This document shows, piece by piece, positions 1 to 5,840 of a DNA stretch of 7,790 nucleotides. This DNA is from Eudoraea sp. Its GTDB lineage: Bacteria > Bacteroidota > Bacteroidia > Flavobacteriales > Flavobacteriaceae. The stretch covers positions 1 through 7,790 of the forward strand of contig JAHEBI010000095.1 in assembly GCA_024642325.1 (NCBI GenBank), in the 5' to 3' direction. Numbering within the stretch: the stretch's first letter is position 1; each line of letters starts with the position of its first letter. Made by a program: the position numbers and the translations under genes. The notes under the pieces are model-generated. The model saw only the letters and a program-made list of their open reading frames with translations. It did no database searches and was not told the DNA's origin.

Positions 1-1170
1 CGCGGTACAATCAGATACCACCCATCCATTATCCAGATAACTAAATGTCCACCCACCTGCCCTGGGAAGGCGATGGTACTTAAATGGGTCTTTTAGCTCC
101 TTCATCACCTGATTATCCAGCAGGAATTTTCGGGTTTTTAGGGCTAAAGGCTTTAAATCAGTATCATTTGCATCTTTGCCAATAGCCTGAAGATAAAATC
201 CACAATCCCAGGTATACGTATTGGTAAAACCCTGCATCAAAATTTCATCATCATTTTCCCATAGGTATAAGGGCAGTTTTTCCCAGGACTTTTCCAGTTT
301 TTCCTTTTCGCCTTTAAAATAATAAACCAGCGTATTGTACACGGCATTTACAGGAGCTTGTCTTATAAAGGCTGAATTTTCATCTTCGTATTCTATATGT
401 TCATAGACTAAAGCAAGTGCCTTCTTTTTAATGAACTTTGGGATCACAGGATCAATTCTTTTGATCCACCACATAGAAATTTTAAATATCCGTGTTTCCG
501 GAAAAATATTATCTGTATCAGCAAATGTCCCCCTGTGTTTTGCGAAATTAATCTGGTCAAAAGGTTGCTGATATAGTTCTTTCCGCAATTCCAGTATTAA
601 ACCGTCTGGTTCTATTGTAAGTCTTTCGCGATAGAAGTAGCACATTGGTAAATAAATAATCCTTACATAACCCGAAATTTTGCGCGGATGAAAAGGAAAC
701 CAACTGGGTAACAAATAGAGTTCAGGGGGAACGGGAGCCACTCCTTTATAAGAGTATAAATTGAGAAATGACAATATAAATTTGCACCAGCTCGCTGAAT
801 ATAAGGGCCCGCCTTTCTCATGTATCCAATTCAACGCATTTTTCAATTCTGGTTCTGAGGCAGAATGTTCCAAAAAACGAAGGGCAACATAATTAATTAT
901 GGTGGTAAAAACAGTGCCCGCTTTTGATTCCTGATGTATTCCAAAGCTACCATCTGCCAATTGATGCCTCAGAATATAGTTGCTCATCTTGGTTTTTGTT
1001 TCCAAAGGCATCGGTTGTGCGCAAATTCTCATCGCGAAAATGTACAACGGTAAAAGAAAAAAGGGACCATCATAAGGCACGGGCCAGGTTCCTTCTTCCG
1101 TTTGATTTGCAGCCATCCAACCGTAAATATTTTGGATTGCCTTCGCAATTTTTTGCTGTTGATCAACCAT
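1..1170 (-). CDS. osc: Oxidosqualene cyclase (triterpene/sterol cyclase), N-terminal part, cut by window edge
   Basis: Cyclises (3S)-2,3-oxidosqualene to a polycyclic triterpenol; family members are monotopic membrane enzymes. The 390 visible residues are a little over half of the usual 650-750, and the C-terminal part lies beyond position 1. The final residues read VSDCTA, the start of the OSC signature DCTAE; squalene-hopene cyclases have DxDD instead, so this is an OSC. D387 is the proton donor and C388 its partner. Other family blocks are DGPFFLLP (34-41), a QW-like repeat with DGSFGIHQES (73-82), TVFTTIINYVALR (87-99), ASWCKF (126-131), LLPSWFPFHP (153-162), IYLPMCYFY (172-180) and GGWTFSYLDNGW (372-383). 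Recalled human lanosterol synthase aligns with near-constant offset: Y98, W192, W387, F444 and D455 match Y33, W128, W321, F376 and D387, whereas W230 and H232 become S166 and Y168. The start is firm because an in-frame TAA lies 9 nt upstream. It is divergent from the squalene monooxygenase gene. Product identity is unknown. Confidence 0.96.
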   Translation of the reverse strand, partial: MVDQQQKIAKAIQNIYGWMAANQTEEGTWPVPYDGPFFLLPLYIFAMRICAQPMPLETKTKMSNYILRHQLADGSFGIHQESKAGTVFTTIINYVALRFLEHSASEPELKNALNWIHEKGGPLYSASWCKFILSFLNLYSYKGVAPVPPELYLLPSWFPFHPRKISGYVRIIYLPMCYFYRERLTIEPDGLILELRKELYQQPFDQINFAKHRGTFADTDNIFPETRIFKISMWWIKRIDPVIPKFIKKKALALVYEHIEYEDENSAFIRQAPVNAVYNTLVYYFKGEKEKLEKSWEKLPLYLWENDDEILMQGFTNTYTWDCGFYLQAIGKDANDTDLKPLALKTRKFLLDNQVMKELKDPFKYHRLPRAGGWTFSYLDNGWVVSDCTA

Positions 1171-1476
1171 TATAGGTTATTGAGTTTCAATTTATGGCAA
1201 TGAATCCATTAACCTGGGCATACCTGTAATTGATGGTAGGTTTGAAGAATTTATTTGCATGGTAAATATAATTCAATTTAGTTTTGGAATTTTCTCTATT
1301 TACAGCCCTTTGCAGTTTTGGGCAGAAGAAAAACAATTGAAATTATTTGGTTTTGCCATGAAAGCAATACATTTGTATAGCAGTTCTAATAATTATCCTT
1401 ACCGTTTGCTTTTCGCTGTTTTCTTATGAAGGAAAATCTGGCTGGAAATAAATTAGGTGATATTTAAAAAAGATAA
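1171..1476. promoter_or_regulatory. Divergent intergenic region between OSC and squalene monooxygenase genes
   Basis: This 306-nt AT-rich region separates the divergent start codons of the two pathway genes and must hold both promoters. A plus-strand promoter candidate is visible (separate entry). On the minus strand I found no good CAAAnnTA (reverse complement of the Bacteroidota -7 element) upstream of the cyclase, so its promoter is not located. I saw no RNA gene, long repeat or convincing operator. A 23-codon plus-strand ORF (1358-1429) overlaps the promoter candidate and has no coding features. Shared control of both genes from here is plausible but inferred. Confidence 0.6.
1346..1375 (+). 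promoter_or_regulatory. Candidate Bacteroidota-type promoter for the squalene monooxygenase gene
   Basis: TTTG at 1346-1349 (-33-like) and TACATTTG at 1368-1375 (matching the -7 consensus TAnnTTTG) are separated by 18 nt, close to the spacing of primary sigma promoters in Bacteroidota. Transcription would begin near 1382, leaving a 5' leader of about 95 nt before the ATG at 1477. No strong ribosome binding site precedes that ATG, only the A-rich AAAAAAGATAA, as is common in this phylum. The call rests on motif and spacing only. Confidence 0.5.
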
Positions 1477-2865
1477 ATGTCAAATACCGTAGTTGAGAAA
1501 AAAGTTGATGTCCTGATTGTTGGCGCAGGTATAGCCGGTGCAACTCTTGCCGCCAATTTGGCTAAAATGGGTAAGAATATTGTGGTTGTTGAAAGAGACC
1601 TAAGTGAAAGAGATGTCATTATAGGTGAATTATTACAACCAGGGGGAGTGCAGAAGCTACAGGAAATGGGATTTACTTCATTTTTGGAGCATATAGATGC
1701 CCAACCTGTTTACGGTTATGATATTATTTATAAAGAAAGGGATTATCTTATTCCTTATCCCAATAAAAATGGTGAGCCATCTGGTTTTGGATTCAGAAAT
1801 GGGGCATTTTTACAAAATATCAGAAAACACATTTTAGCTCATGGCAACATTAGGGTAATTGAGGGTACGGTAACCCAATTAATTGAAAAAGATAATGTTA
1901 TACTAGGGGCTACTTATAAATCCAAACTGGGCGTAGATGAAGAAAATGTATATGCCCAACTTACAGTGGTTACTGATGGCCCTTTGTCCAATTTCAGAGA
2001 GAAATTATCCAATCCGGTTAAAAAAGTAAACGGGTATTTCCTTGGACTATTATTGAAAAATTGCGAATTACCTTTCGCCAATCATGGGCATCTTGTGATG
2101 GGGGACCACCCGCCCATGGTTATTTACCCTGTAACCTCTAGATCCTGGAGGGTCTTAATAGATTTTAAAGGAGAAAAACCTCCCAGGTTGGGCCGGGATT
2201 TTAAGAAATTCCTTTTGGAAGAATTTGAACAGGCAATACCCCAATCTGCAAGGTCTGCCTTTGTAGCTTCAGTTGAGGAAGGGAAGTTTAAGACGTTTCC
2301 CAATCACAGGCTTCCCGCGTGCCCCAATAAAAAAGCAGGCGCTGTTTTATTAGGGGATGCATTAAATATGCGGCACCCATTAACAGGGGGAGGGATGACC
2401 GCCGCATTTAATGATGTACTGAGGTTGAGTACTAATCTGGAACGTGTTACCGATTTTAGTGACAGCAGGCAGGTTAGAAAAGCCATCGATAAGTTTTATG
2501 AAACACGCCACCTTGGAACCCAAACAACAAATATTTTGGCAGATGGCCTTTATGGGGTTGTCTATAATCGGGATTTAAGACAAGCGTTTTTTGAATACGT
2601 AAGCAGGGGCGATAAGTATGCCGAGGAAACCTGCTCTATTCTTGCCGGGCTTAACAAAGACAAGAAATTGTTATTGAATCATTTCATTGGAATGGCGCGT
2701 TATGGAACCCAATTAAAGATAAATTCAGAAAAGTCGGGAGTTGTGGTTACAGAATCAATTACCATGGTTAAGGATGCTGTAGGTATTATTACCCCTTTAC
2801 TTCTTTCCGAAAAACCGGATCCCGGAAATAGATTAATGCTGGAAGCCTTAAACCGGGTTATTTAA
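1477..2865 (+). CDS. sqmo: Squalene monooxygenase (squalene epoxidase), FAD-dependent
   Basis: Epoxidises squalene with O2 and electrons from a reductase to give 2,3-oxidosqualene, the substrate of the divergent cyclase. The 462-residue protein opens with the FAD-binding Rossmann motif GAGIAG (16-21) and the acidic end of strand 2 (E39-R40-D41). It continues with the squalene-epoxidase block GELLQPGG (50-57), the DG motif in VVTDGPLSNFR (164-174) and the diagnostic GDALNMRHPLTGGGMT (293-308). By recalled alignment Q54 and Y81 match human SQLE Q168 and Y195 at the same offset (114), so the active-site residues are kept. It lacks the roughly 100-residue N-terminal regulatory and anchor region of mammalian enzymes; the hydrophobic C-terminal helices are the likely membrane contact. 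GELLQPGG and GDxxNMRHPLTGGGMT separate it from UbiH-type hydroxylases. No reductase partner is in the window. The methyltransferase gene follows after 28 nt, suggesting one transcript. Confidence 0.96.
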   Translation: MSNTVVEKKVDVLIVGAGIAGATLAANLAKMGKNIVVVERDLSERDVIIGELLQPGGVQKLQEMGFTSFLEHIDAQPVYGYDIIYKERDYLIPYPNKNGEPSGFGFRNGAFLQNIRKHILAHGNIRVIEGTVTQLIEKDNVILGATYKSKLGVDEENVYAQLTVVTDGPLSNFREKLSNPVKKVNGYFLGLLLKNCELPFANHGHLVMGDHPPMVIYPVTSRSWRVLIDFKGEKPPRLGRDFKKFLLEEFEQAIPQSARSAFVASVEEGKFKTFPNHRLPACPNKKAGAVLLGDALNMRHPLTGGGMTAAFNDVLRLSTNLERVTDFSDSRQVRKAIDKFYETRHLGTQTTNILADGLYGVVYNRDLRQAFFEYVSRGDKYAEETCSILAGLNKDKKLLLNHFIGMARYGTQLKINSEKSGVVVTESITMVKDAVGIITPLLLSEKPDPGNRLMLEALNRVI

Positions 2866-2893
2866 AATCAGTACAAAATTTAAAAGCATTATA

Positions 2894-3778
2894 ATGTTTG
2901 ATTTTATAATTATTGTCATCCGGACTTTAATAAAATGGCGGAAATACAATCCTCTTAGTAAATATCCATTTGGACACTTTTATTCACCTATTGTATCCAG
3001 AGCTGAACTTGTTGAATTGGAAAACCAAATATGGGGAGAAGGAGGCCAGGATTTTATCATGGGGATAAATTTAAACCTCGAGAATCAACTTTTATTATTA
3101 AAAGAATTTTCTAAATATTATCCGGAAATGCCTTTTAAGGATGAAAAGCCGGACAAACACAGATACTGTTTTAACAACGGGGCATATGCATATACAGATG
3201 CGATAGTGCTTTATTCTTTTATCAGGCATTTTAAGCCAAAAAGGATCATAGAGATTGGCTCCGGGCATTCATCCGCAGTAATGCTCGATACCCGTGAGGC
3301 ATTTGTAAATGATATTAACATTACATTTATTGAGCCTTATCCAAAAAGACTTTATAGGCTTTTTAAAGACAATGACAGAGACAATTGTACGGTTTTGGCA
3401 AAAAAAGTTCAAAATGTTGAAATTAGTGAGTTTCAAAAATTACAGCGCAATGACATTCTTTTTATTGATAGCAGCCATGTGTCAAAAACAGGAAGCGATG
3501 TAAACTACGAGATATTTAAGATATTACCGGCTTTAAATTCAGGTGTTATTATTCACTTCCACGACGTATTCTATCCTTTTGAATATCCCAAGAGCTGGGT
3601 TTCTGAAGGAAGGAACTGGAATGAGGACTATTTATTAAGAGCATTTTTGAGTTATAATGATCAATTTGAAATAGTACTTTTTTCAGATTTTATTCATCAA
3701 CATCATAAGGCAGCTTTTGAGGAGATGCCACTTACCTATAAAAATACCGGGGGTAATCTATGGATTAGGAAGGTATAA
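2894..3778 (+). CDS. Class I SAM-dependent methyltransferase (Methyltransf_24-like), substrate unknown
   Basis: Predicted to transfer a methyl group from S-adenosylmethionine. Visible features are the motif I glycine loop in RIIEIGSGHSS (117-127), an acidic residue ending strand 2 (E147 in FIEPYP), the strand-4 motif DILFIDSSH (187-195) and HFHDVFYP (221-228), where His and Asp could bind metal or substrate. The first 15 residues are hydrophobic and then basic, which could be a weak membrane contact but not a clear signal peptide. The fold resembles small-molecule, sugar or lipid methyltransferases of the Methyltransf_24 type. It lacks the Erg6-like motif of sterol C-24 methyltransferases, so SMT is unlikely. 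It sits 28 nt downstream of SQMO on the same strand with no terminator between, so co-transcription is likely. A role in tailoring the triterpenol (for example O-methylation) is only a positional hypothesis. No strong ribosome binding site is seen before the ATG. Confidence 0.85.
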   Translation: MFDFIIIVIRTLIKWRKYNPLSKYPFGHFYSPIVSRAELVELENQIWGEGGQDFIMGINLNLENQLLLLKEFSKYYPEMPFKDEKPDKHRYCFNNGAYAYTDAIVLYSFIRHFKPKRIIEIGSGHSSAVMLDTREAFVNDINITFIEPYPKRLYRLFKDNDRDNCTVLAKKVQNVEISEFQKLQRNDILFIDSSHVSKTGSDVNYEIFKILPALNSGVIIHFHDVFYPFEYPKSWVSEGRNWNEDYLLRAFLSYNDQFEIVLFSDFIHQHHKAAFEEMPLTYKNTGGNLWIRKV

Positions 3779-3835
3779 CCCTCACATCCACAGAAATATA
3801 GGCTTCAAATGTTTCATCACGAAGCACCTTCCTAA
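3765..3835. terminator. Inverted repeat in the convergent gap, possible bidirectional terminator
   Basis: TTAGGAAGGT (3765-3774, overlapping the last codons of the methyltransferase) and ACCTTCCTAA (3826-3835) are perfect 10-nt inverted arms with a 51-nt loop. Inside, GCTTC (3802-3806) pairs with GAAGC (3821-3825), directly abutting the right arm. The position between two convergent genes fits a terminator, but the loop is long and no U-tract follows either arm, so the function is weakly supported. Confidence 0.3.
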
Positions 3836-3855
3836 AATCAGTCTGAAGCTACCTG

Positions 3856-4536
3856 TCAGGCCTCAGAATCAGGAAGATTAACTCCTTTTAGTAAAATGAT
3901 AACACCCATTAGTGCGAGCCAAATAACTTTAATATGAAATAAGGGCTTGTAGATTTCAAAATTATCAGGAATCCCCATAATGATGCCCATTGCCGCGAGG
4001 CCCAAAATAAGGGTAAACCATCCCAACGCAAGGTTTACGATTTTCCATTTGACCAACCCAAAACCCAGAAGGACCAGGCCAACACCTGAAAATATGCGTC
4101 CGAAGCGAACAAAACAAGTAACATATTGGTTTGTGAAAAGGATATTGTCCATAAACTCCTGAACTTCAGCAGCTGATACTCCCATGGTCTTGCCAACTCC
4201 CCAGGCCCCGAAATTATAATAAAATGCAGATGCGATAGCCAGGGTCATTGTCCCAATTACTATCATTCCTGCACCCGGTACGAGCACAACCCTGTAGGGT
4301 TTTTTAGCTGTTATAGATGCCAGGGCAAATATGGCTATCGCCATGGTAACCCAACCAAAAATATGAAAACGAAACATCCATATCCAGTACCATAAATCCT
4401 CTTTAATTATAGCAAAGTCTGAAGCGACAATGTATTCGCCTATATGATGTGGAGAAAGTGCCCAGCCACCCCATAGTAAAACAGCGGCAAAAATGAATGC
4501 CCACCCTGTGAATTTAGTTTCGAAATCTTTTTTCAT
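3856..4536 (-). CDS. Multi-pass membrane protein of unknown function
   Basis: I do not recognise a named family. The 226-residue protein has six probable transmembrane segments, at about residues 11-28, 54-74, 83-105, 143-162, 166-189 and 200-217, and no cleavable signal peptide. The loop after helix 1 carries SPHHIGEYI (28-36) and an aromatic stretch (DLWYWIWMFRFHIFGW, 47-62), with His30, His31 and His58 near membrane boundaries. These histidines could bind heme or metal, but nothing else supports that. The start is a plain ATG followed by a short basic N-terminus (MKKDFETKF). It converges on the methyltransferase gene. Upstream lies a non-coding stretch with three chained palindromes that could be its control region. 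A link to the triterpenoid genes cannot be shown. Coding status is well supported by the regular hydrophobic periodicity and length. Confidence 0.82.
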   Translation of the reverse strand: MKKDFETKFTGWAFIFAAVLLWGGWALSPHHIGEYIVASDFAIIKEDLWYWIWMFRFHIFGWVTMAIAIFALASITAKKPYRVVLVPGAGMIVIGTMTLAIASAFYYNFGAWGVGKTMGVSAAEVQEFMDNILFTNQYVTCFVRFGRIFSGVGLVLLGFGLVKWKIVNLALGWFTLILGLAAMGIIMGIPDNFEIYKPLFHIKVIWLALMGVIILLKGVNLPDSEA

Positions 4537-4675
4537 GATAATACAGTTGAATAGTTATTAATTAATACAATTTACAAAAAACCATTTTTTTAATTTGCTG
4601 GTTGGTTAAATTTCTGATCAGAAAACGTTTTCCGGGTTCCCGGAGACATCATATATTTTTCTGCTTTTATTTAAA
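4537..4675. other. Non-coding stretch upstream of the membrane protein gene
   Basis: These 139 nt of very AT-rich DNA lie between the start of the membrane protein gene and the end of the sulfotransferase remnant. They should hold the promoter of the membrane protein gene, but no clear TAnnTTTG match was found on the minus strand. The only notable structure is the palindrome chain at 4611-4644, listed separately. No ORF with coding character was seen. Confidence 0.5.
4611..4644. repeat. Three overlapping perfect palindromes in series
   Basis: TTTCTGATCAGAAA (4611-4624), GAAAACGTTTTC (4621-4632) and TCCGGGTTCCCGGA (4631-4644) are read directly. The first two are perfect even-length palindromes of 14 and 12 nt. 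The third has two perfect 6-nt arms around TT. Neighbours overlap by 4 and 2 nt, so the whole 34-nt block is palindromic in three units. The third, GC-rich unit is an island in AT-rich DNA. It lies 75-108 nt upstream of the membrane protein start and just beyond the stop of the sulfotransferase remnant. It may be an operator for a dimeric regulator, a terminator or a recombination scar; no function is established. Confidence 0.6.
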
Positions 4676-4819
4676 TCAAAAGTCAAGATGTATTTTATTT
4701 TCTTTATTACCAATGACCTCTATCATATGATAACACGGAAATTCCAAAAGATTTAAAGCAGTAAAGGCAGACAGGGTTCCCGTGCTTCCATAACCTGCCC
4801 CGATTATTTTTAAGCTCAT
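4676..4819 (-). pseudogene. Truncated sulfotransferase (N-terminal remnant)
   Basis: A 47-codon ORF reads MSLKIIGAGYGSTGTLS, then FPCYHMIEV (27-35), and ends in HLDF followed by TGA. This closely follows the N-terminus of the Sulfotransfer_4-like sulfotransferase family (GxGxGRTGTLS, the 5'-phosphosulfate loop of the PAPS donor, then GxxPCYHM). That family normally has about 200 residues or more, so four fifths of the gene is missing. One loop residue also differs: Ser12 stands where Arg is usual. Past the TGA, more stops follow within a few codons and I could not find the rest of the protein in another frame before the next gene. It starts 43 nt downstream of the MBL-fold lipoprotein gene on the same strand, so it was probably the last gene of that operon. 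An intact protein would have transferred sulfate to an alcohol or lipid; this remnant cannot. Confidence 0.7.
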
Positions 4820-4862
4820 ATCTGGTGTCCTTTATTTCACATACAATCCCGGCCTGTCTATG

Positions 4863-5834
4863 TTACAGAACAAATAATTCTTTAAACCTGGCAATATGAT
4901 ATCCTTTTGATATCACCAGTTTGGATTGTTCGCTTTCCGGGTTCAGCATTGGATTCGTGTGGTTCATATGAATAAACCAAACTTTGTTTTTTTCTTTGGA
5001 AGGTAAATCTTCGAAAAGTTGCATGCTCTCCAATACAGTGGGGTGTGGAATCTCTGATATATCCCTGTTATCTATTTCTTTCTCACTATAAAACCCTGCA
5101 TCCAGAAAAGCATAATCAACCTGTTTTATCTCATCAATAATATTTGTTTCCCATTTGTACCATTTGTCAATATCCGGGATGAAAAGGGCTGTTTTATCCG
5201 GACCAATTATCTTGTATCCCACAGTTTCCGAATACTCATCCCGATGTGGCACAAGAAACGGGATGACACTAAGGTTTGAGGTAAGCGAAATTTCCTTCCC
5301 GGCATTTATAGTTTGTAATGAAATATTCTGATTCTTCACTAGCTGGCTCCAGGGCCCATTATTCCTTAAATATTCATTCATAACCGGCATTGCAAATACG
5401 TTGATATTTGCAGCCCCCAATGCTTCTGTCCCAAGATACATAAGACCGGTGTAATGACCTATATGGGCATGCGTAAGGAAAATACCATCAGCTACTTCAT
5501 TGATGTTTTCCGGGAGGTAATATTTTAGTATTTTAAGCTGTTCCGTCATATCAGGAGTTGCATCAAACAAATACTTCCTGTTGTTTTCAGGATCAACAAC
5601 ACCCAAAGAGACTACTTTTCTGCTAGTTTCCGGATTTTGGAATAGTCCACGGCAACACTCCTTTTTACAGCCAATATGGGGCGAACCGGCATCCTGTACA
5701 TTGCCCAGAACTATTAATGAAGTTTGGGTGGCTGCATTTTGAACTGCAGCCGGTGTCCTTATTGTTTTGTCTGCATTATGACAGGCAAAAAGGCTGGCAA
5801 AAATTAATGGATACAGTTTTTTCATGTATTTCAT
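4863..5834 (-). CDS. PqqB-like metallo-beta-lactamase-fold lipoprotein
   Basis: A 323-residue protein with a signal peptide ending in the lipobox-like LFAC (15-18), so probably a lipoprotein anchored with Cys18; Phe at -2 is less usual. The mature part has MBL-fold features in PqqB-like order: VLGNVQDAGSPHIGC (42-56), DATPD (91-95), the metal-site region THAHIGHYTG (121-130), VPHRDEYSETVGY (195-207), IPDID (219-223), FLDAGFY (243-249) and FIHMNHTNP (287-295). The classic HxHxDH metal motif is HxHxGH here, so one metal-binding Asp is absent. Cys56, Cys60 and Cys61 form a small cysteine cluster. Without other pqq genes nearby, a role in PQQ synthesis is unlikely; it is probably a periplasm-facing hydrolase of unknown substrate. 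It begins 6 nt after the sulfurtransferase stop, so the two are likely an operon. A second ATG at 5825 (MKKLYP) is an equally good start. Confidence 0.88.
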   Translation of the reverse strand: MKYMKKLYPLIFASLFACHNADKTIRTPAAVQNAATQTSLIVLGNVQDAGSPHIGCKKECCRGLFQNPETSRKVVSLGVVDPENNRKYLFDATPDMTEQLKILKYYLPENINEVADGIFLTHAHIGHYTGLMYLGTEALGAANINVFAMPVMNEYLRNNGPWSQLVKNQNISLQTINAGKEISLTSNLSVIPFLVPHRDEYSETVGYKIIGPDKTALFIPDIDKWYKWETNIIDEIKQVDYAFLDAGFYSEKEIDNRDISEIPHPTVLESMQLFEDLPSKEKNKVWFIHMNHTNPMLNPESEQSKLVISKGYHIARFKELFVL

Positions 5835-5840
5835 CTTTTC

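Noticed and set aside
1..1170. Squalene-hopene cyclase as the identity of the left-edge gene
   Set aside because: The visible catalytic motif is VSDCTA, typical of oxidosqualene cyclases, not DxDD. A squalene monooxygenase lies next to it, and the N-terminal blocks follow lanosterol synthase closely.
924..1175. Open frame on the plus strand over the start of the cyclase gene
   Set aside because: It lies wholly opposite the well-supported cyclase reading frame and its translation has no recognisable domain.
1358..1429. 23-codon plus-strand ORF before SQMO
   Set aside because: It is very short, has no ribosome binding site, and overlaps the promoter candidate at 1346-1375.
2304..2486. Minus-strand ORF inside SQMO
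   Set aside because: It is antisense to the strongest conserved block of SQMO and lacks any protein features.
1477..2865. UbiH/aromatic hydroxylase as an alternative for the FAD monooxygenase
   Set aside because: GELLQPGG and GDALNMRHPLTGGGMT are specific to squalene epoxidases, and the cyclase is adjacent.
4863..5834. True PqqB of the PQQ synthesis pathway
   Set aside because: No other pqq gene is present, and the protein carries a lipoprotein signal and a changed metal motif. Only fold-level similarity is claimed.
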